NCBI RefSeq assembly: GCF_003991195.1
Contig: NZ_RCWL01000011.1
Span: 44,064-108,063, forward strand
Direction: 5' to 3'
Origin: Gynurincola endophyticus
GTDB taxonomy: Bacteria > Bacteroidota > Bacteroidia > Chitinophagales > Chitinophagaceae
DNA length: 64,000 bases
Made by a program: the position numbers and the translations under genes. Positions 38,569 through 49,900 of this stretch are shown here, piece after piece. Within the stretch, counting starts at the first letter, position 1; every line of letters begins with the position of its first letter. The notes beneath the pieces were generated by a model, which did not search any database, was not told the origin of the DNA, and was given only the letters and a program-made list of their open reading frames with translations.

Positions 38569-39447
38569 TTGAAAATTTCAGTTTTAGTAGCCCAATATCT
38601 CTATGACCACCATCTTTTGGAATTACCCGGATTGGGCGTTTTTAAAGTAGAGAATGATTCAAAATCAACGACTGACCATCACTCTTCAAAAGAGGCGGAG
38701 TCGCGGAATATTACCTTTCAGGGAAAAAAAATCACTCAGTTATCACCGGAGCTCATCGAGTATATCCGTTTGAAAACAGGTAAATTACGTCCACTGGCAG
38801 AAGCCGATGTGGTGAGTTATCTGGAAGATGCCAAAGCTTTTTTGAATTTAGGCAAGCCTTTTCATCTGGAAGGTATCGGAACACTTCTTTACCTGAATGA
38901 CGGTAAACTACAATTCACGATGGGCGCTCCCATTCTTGAGAAAATAGAAAGTAAATCTATTAATACAATTGAGGAGAAGGCTAAAGACTATTCAAAAGCC
39001 CAACCTGTACAAATTCCTGTAAAAGCTATCTTGTTCGGCTTTATCGGTATCATTACTTTAGCTGCTGTATGGTGGTTGGTCGGACTTTTCATGAAAGCTA
39101 AAAACACTCCGTCAGAAGTAACACAAACGCCTGTTGTAGAGCAAGTTCAGATAGTAGATACAGCTGCATTAAGAAGAGACTCCATTGCGCTCGCACTGGC
39201 CAAAGAAAATGAAGGCAAGTATAAATTTGTAATGGAAGTAACCGATAGAAAAACACGTGCATTGAGAAGGTTTGCACAAGTAAATGAGTTGAACCCAAGA
39301 ATAAAAATGGAAACCGGTGACTCAGTTACCTATAAAATATTTGTAGTATTACCGGCAACAGAAAGAGATACTACCAGAATCAAAGATTCGCTGAATGCAT
39401 GGTATTATGGTACTTTACCGAATAAAATAAAAGTGGAAAAACCATAA
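38569..39447 (+). CDS. HU-CCDC81-type membrane protein
   Basis: This 292-residue protein probably starts at TTG (38569), as no upstream ATG fits the frame. Its N-terminal ~125 residues resemble the prokaryotic HU-CCDC81 double domain (ISVLVAQYLYDHHLLELPGLGVF, then SYLEDAKAFLNLGKPFHLEGIGTL), with the pattern of HU-like arms. A single TM helix lies at about 155-177, and a periplasmic Ala/Arg/Lys-rich domain follows. In Bacteroidota such proteins are often linked to SPOR domains and envelope division, but here the C-terminal part has no clear SPOR motif. Function is inferred to be structural. Confidence 0.75.
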   Translation: MKISVLVAQYLYDHHLLELPGLGVFKVENDSKSTTDHHSSKEAESRNITFQGKKITQLSPELIEYIRLKTGKLRPLAEADVVSYLEDAKAFLNLGKPFHLEGIGTLLYLNDGKLQFTMGAPILEKIESKSINTIEEKAKDYSKAQPVQIPVKAILFGFIGIITLAAVWWLVGLFMKAKNTPSEVTQTPVVEQVQIVDTAALRRDSIALALAKENEGKYKFVMEVTDRKTRALRRFAQVNELNPRIKMETGDSVTYKIFVVLPATERDTTRIKDSLNAWYYGTLPNKIKVEKP

Positions 39448-39720
39448 AAGATTGGATACGAAACGGTTGTATTTTTTCTAAAAAAAATTTCAGAAATCTT
39501 TCGCAAAAGCGCAACTGTTTTAAGTAAAGTGACGTCTAATAGAAAAGGATTCCCTTTTTAACTCATTCCCAAAGTTAATCCGTAAAGTACCCACAATTGA
39601 GGTTTGATCTCATATGGAAATTTTTAATAAGGACAAGGCTGGGCAGTTTGCCCAGGCCTTTTTTTAAAATAATTTCAGATTCAAGCAACTCTCCTAAACC
39701 CTTTATACGACACGATATAA
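39448..39720 (+). other. Intergenic region with a possible small RNA
   Basis: This stretch of 273 bp follows the HU-CCDC81 gene. It contains a short hairpin AAAAGGATTCCCTTTT (about 39542-39559), TGAGGTTTGATCTCA (about 39598-39613), and then a terminator at 39635-39665. The terminator is about 190 bp beyond the stop codon, far for a normal mRNA end. That leaves room for an independent small RNA, but I see no family signature. Confidence 0.35.
39635..39665 (+). terminator. Rho-independent terminator
   Basis: AAGGCTGGGCA (39635-39645) pairs with TGCCCAGGCCTT (39649-39660, one bulge), with a GTT loop and a T run on the plus strand. The distance from the upstream gene is large (see the intergenic entry). 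Confidence 0.75.
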
Positions 39721-39759
39721 CTAAAAAACCTCCTCAACTTAGTTGAGGAGGTTTTTTAG
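39721..39759. terminator. Terminator of groEL
   Basis: CTAAAAAACCTCCTCAACT pairs perfectly with AGTTGAGGAGGTTTTTTAG (39721-39739 with 39741-39759), and T-runs lie on both strands. It ends groEL (stop at 39776) and also shields the region from plus-strand transcription. Confidence 0.9.
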
Positions 39760-39775
39760 TTATTATATGAGAAGA

Positions 39776-41437
<1,662 letters not shown>

Positions 41438-41490
41438 CTATATAGAAAGAACTTCTTCTAAAAAATAGATTGTTTAATTAAAGGTTCAGA

Positions 41491-41778
41491 TTAAGCAGGA
41501 ACAATTGCCAGAATATCGCTTTCGCGCATAATCAATAATTCCTCTCCTTCGATGTTAATTTCAGTACCACCATATTTGCTGTACAATACAGTATCTCCTA
41601 CTTTTACAGTTACCGGCTCGTCTTTTTTACCTGCGCCGGCAGCCACTACTACTCCACGTTGAGGTTTCTCTTTGGCAGTGTCAGGAATAATGATACCACC
41701 AGCGGTTTTTGCTTCCGCTTTAGCGGGTCTCACAATTACCCTGTCGTGTAATGGGGTAACATTTAACTTCTTAGCCAT
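41491..41778 (-). CDS. groS: Co-chaperonin GroES
   Basis: This 95-residue protein has the mobile loop ([22 protein letters not shown]) and the [25 protein letters not shown] end of GroES. It caps the GroEL ring. It is the first gene of the groES-groEL operon. A TACTTTTG on the minus strand (41834-41841) fits the TAnnTTTG -7 element at a plausible distance. No CIRCE inverted repeat is present in the upstream region, so HrcA-type control is not indicated. Confidence 0.97.
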   Translation of the reverse strand: MAKKLNVTPLHDRVIVRPAKAEAKTAGGIIIPDTAKEKPQRGVVVAAGAGKKDEPVTVKVGDTVLYSKYGGTEINIEGEELLIMRESDILAIVPA

Positions 41779-42002
41779 AGTTTTATCTATTTTTTTAAGT
41801 TGAAATTTTATTTCTTCTGATGAGAAGATGCCAAAAGTACTCGAATTTTATACCAATACGTTCTTTCAGGTCATTTTTTCAGTAATATAACCTCCCTGCT
41901 CAAATTTGACAGCACAGTTAAAATAGAATAGCAGGTATAAGTGCCAATTTTTCAGCTAAATAGGTATTTTTATTAAATTACTCACAAAGCCTTCATTGAA
42001 AC

Positions 42003-42033
42003 TTTGACACTATTCTAAAATACAGTAGCTTTG
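42003..42033 (+). promoter_or_regulatory. Bacteroidota promoter of nusB
   Basis: TTTG at 42003-42006 and TAGCTTTG at 42026-42033 are separated by 19 bases, matching the housekeeping TTTG-N19-TAnnTTTG consensus. It is 26 bp before the ATG of nusB. Confidence 0.65.
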
Positions 42034-42059
42034 CCCGCTTAAAAACAAGCTCTTATAAA

Positions 42060-43004
42060 ATGATTAGCCGAAGAAATATACGCGTAAAAGTGATGCAGAC
42101 GCTCTATACTTTGGAAACACAGTCCGAAGATGTGATGAATGGTAATTTGTCAAAACCCGGCGCCCCTCTCCGACTCCTGAACGCTCATTTTGATGATTCA
42201 AACAAGTTATTCTTATTTCTGGTACATAGTTTAGTGGAAATCTGCCGCTATGCAGAAACGGATTCTCGTCAGAGAGCCTCAAAATATTTGCCTTCTGCTG
42301 AAGACCTGAATGTAAATACCAAACTGGCCGGAAACGAGTGGATCTGGAGACTGATTGAATCTCCGTCTTATCAAAAGGCAGTAGCTGAACTCAAACCTGA
42401 TTTATTATTGCCGGCCGACTTTATCAAAAAACTCTATTATGAATTGACAGATAAAGCTATTTATAAAGAGTATATCCAAACTCCTTCCCGTGATCCTAAA
42501 AAAGAAAAAGAGATCATTCATTATATTTTTGCAGAAATCATGCTTCCTTCTTCATTGCTGGAAACAGCGGTGGAAGATCAGTTCAATAACTGGTTTGACG
42601 ATGGAGATATGATGATTACCAATATGCAGAAACTGATTCAGAAACCTCATCAGGTAAACTTTCAGCAGTTCATTGACCCGGAAAAACTGCAATACGCAAA
42701 GTCTTTACTGAAATCGGTGATCGATAAAGAAGATTATCTGATGGATTTAATTAAACCCAAATTAAAAAACTGGGAAGCAGACCGTATTGCCGTACTCGAC
42801 CTGATCATTATCAAGATGGGGGTTGTAGAATTTTTGTATTTCGATACAATTCCAACAAACGTAACGATTAATGAGTATATTGATCTGGCAAAAGAGTATA
42901 GTACTCCATCAAGCGGACAATTTACTAACGGTATTTTAGACAACATAAAAAAAGACTTATTGGCTAAAAACCTCATTAACAAGGTGGATTTTAAAGGAAA
43001 ATAA
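42060..43004 (+). CDS. nusB: Transcription antitermination factor NusB
   Basis: This 314-residue protein starts MISRRNIRVKVMQTLYTLE. It has the NusB fold in its C-terminal half: DRIAVLDLIIIKMGVVEFLYFDTIPTNVTINEYIDLAKEYSTPSSGQFTNGILDNI. Most NusB proteins are about 140 residues; Bacteroidota forms carry an extra N-terminal part of about the length seen here. NusB binds boxA RNA with S10 to promote rRNA transcription. It begins a small cluster with DUF1573, yajC and coaE. Confidence 0.93.
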   Translation: MISRRNIRVKVMQTLYTLETQSEDVMNGNLSKPGAPLRLLNAHFDDSNKLFLFLVHSLVEICRYAETDSRQRASKYLPSAEDLNVNTKLAGNEWIWRLIESPSYQKAVAELKPDLLLPADFIKKLYYELTDKAIYKEYIQTPSRDPKKEKEIIHYIFAEIMLPSSLLETAVEDQFNNWFDDGDMMITNMQKLIQKPHQVNFQQFIDPEKLQYAKSLLKSVIDKEDYLMDLIKPKLKNWEADRIAVLDLIIIKMGVVEFLYFDTIPTNVTINEYIDLAKEYSTPSSGQFTNGILDNIKKDLLAKNLINKVDFKGK

Positions 43005-43051
43005 TAGAGATTTACATTATTATTGAAATTATCATTTAAAAACTTTACGAT

Positions 43052-43474
43052 ATGAAAATGCCTTATGCTTTATTAGTAACTGCACTGGTAGTTTTTTCAG
43101 CTTGCGGAAATCAGGACAAAAATGCCGAAGCTGGCACTGAACAGTCTGCAGCCAATGAAAAATTAACTTCTATCGAATGGGAAGCTACTTCAAAAGACTA
43201 TGGCAATATTCAGGAAGGCCAGAAACTGGAAGTAACTTTTACCTTTAAAAATGTAGGGCAATCCAACCTCGTGATCAAAAGCGTACGCCCAAGCTGCGGA
43301 TGTACGGCTGCAGAACCTCCGGCAAAACCTATTCCTCCGGGCGGAACTGGCGAAATTACCGCAACATTTGATTCAAAAGGAAGAAAAGGAGCTAATCATA
43401 AAGACTTATATGTAGAAGCAAATACAGACGGTACAGCAATGCACAGGTTGCTGTTTGATGTATTTGTGGACTAA
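43052..43474 (+). CDS. DUF1573 lipoprotein
   Basis: This 140-residue protein has a lipoprotein signal (LVVFSACG, Cys at about 19). One DUF1573 Ig-like domain follows: KDYGNIQEGQKLEVTFTFKNVG, RPSCGCTAAEPPAKPIPPGGTGEITATFDSKGRKG. The SCGCT pair is typical. Function is unknown; such proteins are often envelope-associated in Bacteroidota. It lies between nusB and yajC, with 47 and 73 bp gaps. Confidence 0.88.
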   Translation: MKMPYALLVTALVVFSACGNQDKNAEAGTEQSAANEKLTSIEWEATSKDYGNIQEGQKLEVTFTFKNVGQSNLVIKSVRPSCGCTAAEPPAKPIPPGGTGEITATFDSKGRKGANHKDLYVEANTDGTAMHRLLFDVFVD

Positions 43475-43547
43475 TTTTTATGGGTTATTAATGCATTATT
43501 AATGCCTTAATCCCTAACTTTACACTCTCATTTACAAATTTAATAAG

Positions 43548-43892
43548 ATGACGTTATCAGCAGTTTTATTACAGGCTCCTGCTCCGGGTGGTGGTTATTC
43601 TACCTTGATTATGTTAGGAGGTATGATTCTAGTTTTCTGGTTGTTTTTAATCCGCCCGCAAGCGAAAAAAGCAAAAGAAGCTAAAAAATTTCAGGAAAAT
43701 ATTCAAAAAGGAGATAAAATCGTTACGATCGCCGGTATTCACGGTGTAGTGAACAAAGTAAACGAAGATAATACAACGATCAATTTAGAAACTTCTCCCG
43801 GAAGCTACATCAAAATTGAAAAAAGTGCTATCTCTTTAGAGTGGACAAATGCAATCAACAAAGCAGCTGCCGCTCCTGCTCCTGCAAAATAA
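43548..43892 (+). CDS. yajC: Sec translocase subunit YajC
   Basis: This 114-residue protein has one TM helix (about 20-38, LIMLGGMILVFWLFLIRPQAKKAKEAKKF). The IQKGDKIVTIAGIHGVVNKVNEDNTTINLET domain typical of YajC follows. It associates with SecDF to assist protein export. Here it lies 3 kb upstream of secDF with unrelated genes between them. A strong terminator follows at 43899. Confidence 0.93.
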   Translation: MTLSAVLLQAPAPGGGYSTLIMLGGMILVFWLFLIRPQAKKAKEAKKFQENIQKGDKIVTIAGIHGVVNKVNEDNTTINLETSPGSYIKIEKSAISLEWTNAINKAAAAPAPAK

Positions 43893-43898
43893 TTTCAG

Positions 43899-43933
43899 AG
43901 AGGTTGTTCAAACATGAACAACCTCTTTTTTTC
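43899..43933 (+). terminator. Terminator of yajC
   Basis: AGAGGTTGTTCA/TGAACAACCTCT (43899-43910 with 43915-43926) has loop AACA, followed by a run of T on the plus strand. Confidence 0.9.
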
Positions 43934-43994
43934 TCTATTTTGAAACACTTCCCCTGCATTCTCAACTCTACACTTATATAGCTATCTTGCAGTC

Positions 43995-44588
43995 ATGCTT
44001 AAAGTTGGTATTACCGGCGGTATTGGTTCCGGCAAGTCTACGGTTTGTCAGATATTCGCAACATTAGGGATTCCTGTTTATCAGGCAGACGATGCTGCGA
44101 AACGTTTAATGTGCGAAAACGAAGCATTAAAAGAGGCAATTACGGCCTTGCTGGGCGCAGAGAGTTATGAAAACGGACAATTAAACCGGTCGTATATTTC
44201 TCAAAAAGTTTTTCACTCACCCACCCTTTTAGAAAAACTGAATGCACTGGTACATCCTGTAACCATCGCTGACGGACAAGCCTGGATGGCAGCCCAAAAA
44301 ACGCCCTATGTCATCAAGGAAGCAGCATTGATTTTTGAAAGTGGTACTCAAAACGAACTCGACTTTGTGATTGGTGTGTATGCGCCGAAAGCCGTACGTA
44401 TTCAAAGAGTAATGAACCGTAATCAGATTACCAGAGAGCAGGTAATCGAAAGAATGAAACAACAACTGGAAGAGTCAATTAAGATGAGATTATGTGATAC
44501 CGTTATTGTAAACGATCATCAGCAGGCGCTGATCCCTCAGGTAATGGCTTTACATGAGCAGTTTAATCAATTGAAAATTGAAAATTGA
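43995..44588 (+). CDS. coaE: Dephospho-CoA kinase
   Basis: This 197-residue protein starts MLKVGITGGIGSGKSTVCQIF, with a P-loop at 8-16. YQADDAAKRLM and the lid region VMNRNQITREQVIERMKQQLEE with INDHQ-like end match CoaE. It phosphorylates the 3'-hydroxyl of dephospho-CoA, the last step of coenzyme A synthesis. The length is normal. It is 100 bp downstream of yajC after a terminator and is convergent with the higA gene. Confidence 0.94.
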   Translation: MLKVGITGGIGSGKSTVCQIFATLGIPVYQADDAAKRLMCENEALKEAITALLGAESYENGQLNRSYISQKVFHSPTLLEKLNALVHPVTIADGQAWMAAQKTPYVIKEAALIFESGTQNELDFVIGVYAPKAVRIQRVMNRNQITREQVIERMKQQLEESIKMRLCDTVIVNDHQQALIPQVMALHEQFNQLKIEN

Positions 44589-44611
44589 AAGATTACGATT
44601 GTTGATACTTA

Positions 44612-44917
44612 TCAGAAATCTACACTAAGTTTTAACCGTCCACCTAACCCTTCCTGAACAATTCTCATTAAAGTAGATAATCTGATATCACTGGCATCAT
44701 TTTCAATTCTTGAAATATAGTTTTTTGTGGTACCACATTTTTGTGCCAGCTGTTCCTGTGAAAGACCTTGTTGCTTTCTCATTTCCTTTAATAATACCCC
44801 CAATTTAAAAGCTTTAAACTCCTGTTCATACTTTTCTCTCGAAGCAGTGCCACGCTTTCCATATAGCTCATCCAGATGATCCACAAAGCTGGTAAGATTA
44901 GAACGATTTCTTTTCAT
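44612..44917 (-). CDS. HigA/XRE-type antitoxin
   Basis: This 101-residue protein has a helix-turn-helix of the Xre family: VLLKEMRKQQGLSQEQLAQKCGTTKNYISRIENDASDIRLSTLMRIVQEGLGG. The N-terminal part (NRSNLTSFVDHLDELYG) is typical of HigA antitoxins encoded after a HigB-type toxin. It should bind DNA and, when an intact partner is present, neutralise it. It overlaps the broken toxin gene upstream by 20 bp, the usual HigBA arrangement. Its partner is inactive here (see the next entry), so it is an orphan antitoxin. Confidence 0.82.
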   Translation of the reverse strand: MKRNRSNLTSFVDHLDELYGKRGTASREKYEQEFKAFKLGVLLKEMRKQQGLSQEQLAQKCGTTKNYISRIENDASDIRLSTLMRIVQEGLGGRLKLSVDF

Positions 44918-45250
44918 CGAAGTATTGTTTTTTTAATTTTTCGGCCTGCCTGATTTCATTTTTAGGTATTTTCTGAGACTTCTTCTGAAAACCATTAAAA
45001 AGTACAATCAGATTTCCTTCATCAAAACATGCAAATACCCTATAAATATCGGATGCAACCTCTACTCTGATTTCAAGCAATCCGGAGGAACCTCTTATTC
45101 ATTTAAAATATTTTTCAGATACCCTCGGAGTTGTCGCAATCAGATGCAGGGTTCACATAAATTTCTTTTTTACTTCGGATTTTAATTCTTCAAAAAAGAA
45201 AGATAGTACCTTTTCCAATAGAATATCTTTCTAACAAAAACCTTTTCCAT
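44898..45250 (-). pseudogene. Broken HigB/RelE-type toxin gene
   Basis: Minus-strand translation starts at ATG 45250 (MEKVFVRKIFYWKRYYLSF). It then shifts frame at a T run near 45190 and continues in another frame (FFEELKSEVKKKF), which meets two in-frame TGA codons. After the second TGA it goes on as IRGSSGLLEIRVEVASDIYRVFACFDEGNLIVLFNGFQKK...YFDEK to the stop at 44898. Joined, the parts give a complete HigB-like toxin (RelE/ParE ribosome-dependent nuclease fold). One frameshift and two stops make it a pseudogene. The surviving 3' frame is 60 codons. Confidence 0.8.
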
Positions 45251-45357
45251 AAGATTACAGAATGACAAAGTTACCGAATAAGGCAACATTTTGAAAAAAT
45301 ATTATATTAGATTATATACGAATACGAGGTTCATCCGGATGAAATGATTCTATCAAA

Positions 45358-45392
45358 TAACAAACCGGACTGATAATCAATCCGGTTTGTTA
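45358..45392 (-). terminator. Candidate terminator of the aminotransferase gene
   Basis: TAACAAACCGGA/TCCGGTTTGTTA (45358-45369 with 45381-45392) has an 11-base loop. The T run on the minus strand is short, so this is a weaker terminator. It lies 46 bp after the stop at 45438. Confidence 0.55.
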
Positions 45393-45437
45393 GTTAATAA
45401 GTATTTCCTGGTATTCAGGCATACTGATATTTATAAT

Positions 45438-46628
45438 TTATTTCAGTTTTGCCAATGCTTCTTTAATTCTCGCCCATGCTTTTTCGATATTTGTCATACT
45501 GTTCGCGTATGATAATCTGATGCAATCCGGTTCACCGAACGCTGATCCGGTAACTGAAGATACGTGTGCCGTGTTTAACAGATACATACAAAGCTCATCA
45601 GCATTCTGAATAGTGGTAGTACCGTCAGATTTACCAAAGTATGATTTTACAATCGGAAATACATAAAAAGCTCCGTCAGGTTCAACACATTGAAGTGCCG
45701 GAATTTCAGCCATTAACTCCAATACTCTTTTCTTTCTGCGTTCGAATTCGGTTACCATATCATAGGTAGGCTGCATATCACCGGTTAAAGCTACTACTGC
45801 TGCTTTTTGGGTAATAGAGCAGGTACCGCTGGTCATCTGGCCCTGTAACTTCTCAGCAGCTTTTACCACATCAACATGAGCAGCGATGTAACCTAAACGG
45901 TAGCCCGTCATAGCATAACCTTTAGAAAGACCATTGATGAGTATCACTCTGTCTTTCAACTCAGGGAACTGCGCAATAGATTCGTGTTTTGCTACATAGT
46001 TAGTATACTCATAGATCTCATCTGAAATGATATACACATTAGGATATTTTTTAAATACTTCTGCCAGTGCTGTCAGTTCTTCTTTTGTGTAAACAGAACC
46101 ACTTGGGTTACAAGGAGAAGAGAACAGGAATAACCTTGTTTTCTCATTGATACTTTCTTCCAGCTGGGCAGGAGTGATTTTATATTTACTTTCAACGGAA
46201 GTTCTCACCAGTTTCACCACACCTTCGCCCATTTTTACGATTTCAGAGTAAGTTACCCAAAACGGTGTTGGAATAATCACTTCATCGCCGGGAGAAACCA
46301 CTGCAAAAATGGCGTTTAGTAAACTTTGTTTGGCACCGGTAGAGGTAATGATATTTTCAGGCTTATAATCAAGGTTGTTATCACGTTTTAACTTGGTACA
46401 AACGGCTTCGCGGAGATCGGGGTAACCCGCTACAGGAGTGTAATGGCTCCAGTTATCATCAATTGCCTTTTTTGCGGCATCTTTAATATGCTGGGGGGTG
46501 TCGAAGTCCGGTTCGCCTAAACTCAGGTCGATAACGTCAATGCCCTGGGCGCGCAACTCGCGTCCCAGTTTAGCCATTTTCAATGTTTCCGGCTCATTGA
46601 AAAGCTGTAAACGGGTAGATAGTGCCAT
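45438..46628 (-). CDS. Class I aspartate/aromatic aminotransferase
   Basis: This 396-residue PLP enzyme has the fold-type I landmarks: SLGEPDFDTPQHI near residue 36, NPSG at 174-177, Asp203 in IISDEIYE, the PLP-binding Lys236 in LSKGYAMTGYRLGY, and the substrate-carboxylate Arg at the C-terminus (IRLSYAN). It moves the amino group between an amino acid (probably aspartate) and 2-oxoglutarate. It is a single gene; substrate preference cannot be fixed from sequence. Confidence 0.9.
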   Translation of the reverse strand: MALSTRLQLFNEPETLKMAKLGRELRAQGIDVIDLSLGEPDFDTPQHIKDAAKKAIDDNWSHYTPVAGYPDLREAVCTKLKRDNNLDYKPENIITSTGAKQSLLNAIFAVVSPGDEVIIPTPFWVTYSEIVKMGEGVVKLVRTSVESKYKITPAQLEESINEKTRLFLFSSPCNPSGSVYTKEELTALAEVFKKYPNVYIISDEIYEYTNYVAKHESIAQFPELKDRVILINGLSKGYAMTGYRLGYIAAHVDVVKAAEKLQGQMTSGTCSITQKAAVVALTGDMQPTYDMVTEFERRKKRVLELMAEIPALQCVEPDGAFYVFPIVKSYFGKSDGTTTIQNADELCMYLLNTAHVSSVTGSAFGEPDCIRLSYANSMTNIEKAWARIKEALAKLK

Positions 46629-46895
46629 AATGATAATAAATAATGTAGTTGATTTGCTTGTTTGTAGAACAAAAATAAGAAAGAATAAATGAACATTTTT
46701 TCACTTATTTTAAAGAAAGAATTTATTTTTTGAAATCTTGTAACTATCTTGAATCCCAAAATTTTATCACAAAAATTCTTTTACTTGAAAATTTGGCTTT
46801 GAAGGGATGGAAGGGGAGGATAAAAATTCAATGTAATGCCTTAACACACTACATTACAGACATTTTTTGCTATTTCCTATTCAGGACTAAAACCC

Positions 46896-46903
46896 TATCT
46901 TTG
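46896..46903 (+). promoter_or_regulatory. Candidate -7 promoter element of secDF
   Basis: TATCTTTG fits the TAnnTTTG -7 element of Bacteroidota. It is 30 bp before the ATG of secDF. A -33 TTTG is not at the normal spacing (the nearest is 26 bp upstream), so only the -7 element is supported. Confidence 0.4.
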
Positions 46904-46932
46904 CCAACTCTTAAAAAATAAACAACATTGCA

Positions 46933-49900
46933 ATGAGAGTACTGGTTAGCATTTTTGCTGGTTTTTTAATTCTTATCTCCCTTTACCAGCTATCTTTTAC
47001 ATGGTTTGTAAATAAACATGAAAAAGAGATAGCGGCGCAAGCAGAGCTATACATCAGCAACAATTATGAAGCAGCTGCTGCAAAGTATCCTGAAAGCAAG
47101 GAGGCACAAAGCCTTTATCAGGATTCATTAAACCTCATCCGTAAGTTTTATGCGGACAGTTTATTAGATGCCAGCAAAGAAGACAAAATCACCTGGTGGG
47201 GTCATTCTTACCAGAAAGCTAAGGAAAAAGAGTTATTACTCGGCTTAGATTTACAGGGCGGTATGAACGTAACAATGGATATCGCTTTAGATGGATTAAT
47301 CAAAGGCTTGTCTAATAACGCTTCAGACCCGATCATCGTAAGTGCTATTGATGAAGCCAACCGTTTAAAATTAAACAGTGATCAGAACTACATTACGTTG
47401 TTTGATCAGGCCATCAAGAAACTTCACCCGAACGTACAATTAGCTCCTTTATTCGCGAATCCGAACCGTAGCTTAAACGCCAACGCTTCCAACGATGACG
47501 TGATTAAGTACATTCGCACCCAGGCTGACGCTGCAATGAGTCAAACCTATCAAGTATTAAGAAAACGTATCGATAAATTCGGAGTTGCCCAACCTAATAT
47601 TTCTCTGGATGAAAATAAAGGTATTATTACCGTAGAACTGGCAGGAGCTTCTGATCCTGACCGTGTTCGTACCTATTTACAATCTACTGCGAACTTACAA
47701 TTCTGGGAAGTATATACATTAGCTGACAACGCTATCCAAACAGGTTACCAGAATGCTGACAAAGCATTGGAAACTATTTTATATGGCAATGAAATCGCTG
47801 CTAAAGATTCTATCGCAAAAGCCAATAATTTATCTGATTCAGCAAAAGCACTGGCAGATAGTATTTTCCTGGCTGAGCGTGCAAATCCTTTAATGCGTAT
47901 TCTACAACCGGCTTTCCCTTCAGCAGATGAGAATGGCAGACCGCATTATGCAGGTTTCATCGGTTCTTCTTTAATTAAAGATACTGCCCTTGTTAACGCT
48001 TACCTTAAAATGAATGCAGTGAAAAACTCTTTCCCTGCAAACGCTAAATTCCTTTGGGGTAAACAAGAAAGAGACGCACAAGGATCTTTATTACCTTACT
48101 TAAACTTATACGCCATCAAAACCATCCCTGGTAAAGAAGGTGCTGAGTTGGAAGGTAACGCTATTGAAGACGCTGCTCAACAATTCGATCAGATTACCAA
48201 TGAAGTGGGTGTTAGTATGACAATGACTAATGCCGGTGCTAAAGTCTGGTCTAAAATGACTGAAAGAAATATCAATAAACCAATTGCGATTGTTTTAGAT
48301 GATATCGTTTATACAGCTCCTAACGTAAATCAGAAAATCGACGGTGGTCAATCAAGAATTACTTTAGGCAGAGGTGGTAATGACAAAAATGCTGCGGTTG
48401 AAGAAGCAAATGACATCGCTAATATCTTAAAGAGTGGTAAACTGGATGCACCGGCTAAAATCGTTCAGGAGCAGGTAGTAGGACCAACTTTAGGTGAAGA
48501 AGCCATCAAAGGTGGTATTTTATCATTCTCTATTTCTTTTGTGGCGATCTTCTTATTGATGATCATTTACTATAACTCAGCAGGTATCGTTGCCAATATT
48601 GCATTGATCTTAAACTTACTATTAACTTTCGGTATATTAAGTTCTTTAAATGCTACATTAACTGCTGCAGGTATCGCAGGTTTAGTATTAACCATCGGTA
48701 TGGCGGTTGATACGAACGTGTTGATCTTCGAGCGTATCAAAGACGAATTAATACATGGCCACTCTCATGAACAAGCCGTTAATCTCGGTTATAAACGTTC
48801 ACTGGCTCCGGTATTAGACGGTCACATTACCTCATTATTAACAGCGATCATCCTCTTTATTTACGGTTTAGGTCCGGTATTAGGGTTTGCTACCACTCAG
48901 ATCATCGGTTTATTATTATCAATGTTCTGTGGAATCGTTATTTCTCGTTTAATCACTGATTTCTACATGAGAAATGGCAAACACTTTAACTACTTTACCA
49001 ACCTGTCTAAAAAGATCTTTGCACACCCGCAATACAACTTTACCAAAATGCGTAAGACTGCCTATATTTTCTCTGGTATTCTTTGTATTCTTGGTATCGC
49101 TTCTTTCTTCAACGGATTTAACCAGGGGGTTGAGTTCAGCGGAGGTAGATCATTTATCGTAAACTTCCACGCTCCTGCCGATCAGGAAGGAATCCGTGAG
49201 AAATTAACTGCGGTATTCGATAACAAAGCACCGATCTTAAAAACATACGGTAGCAACCAGAAATTAGAAATCACTACCGATTATAAAATCAACGAAGGTG
49301 GTGTACAAGCTGATTCTGCTGTATTATATACATTATATGAAGGCTTGCAAGGCTTCTATCCTGCAGGATTAAGTTTCGCAGACTTCGCTACAAATAAATA
49401 TGTAGAAGGTACCAAAAAAGTTGACCCAACAATTTCTGATGACTTGAAAACTGGTGCGTCATGGGCTACTTTCTGGAGCGTAATACTGATTACACTTTAT
49501 ATCTTCATCCGTTTCCGTGACCTGAGGTTCTCTATCGGAACCATCATTTCACTGATACACGATGCTTTAATTACATTAGCTGTATTCTCGTTCTTAAAAG
49601 ACGTAATGCCGTTTAGCTTAGAAATTGACCAGCACTTTATCGCTGCCATCTTAACGGTTATCGGTTTCTCAATGAACGATACGGTGGTTGTATATGACAG
49701 GATTCGTGAATATGCAGGGAAAATGAAAGGAATCAGTAAAGAAGACCTTGTAAACAAAGCGATTAACGATACATTATCACGTACGATTATGACTTCTGTT
49801 ACAGTATTCTTAACCGTATTGATTCTGTTCCTGGTAGGTGGAGAAGTTACAAAAGGTTTCGCATTCGCTATGTTGGTGGGTGTTGTTGCCGGTACTTATT

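Noticed and set aside
41779..41870. CIRCE element upstream of groES
   Set aside because: I looked for the TTAGCACTC-N9-GAGTGCTAA repeat and saw nothing like it.
46730..46921. Plus-strand ORF of 63 residues before secDF
   Set aside because: It covers the secDF promoter element and has no protein-like features.
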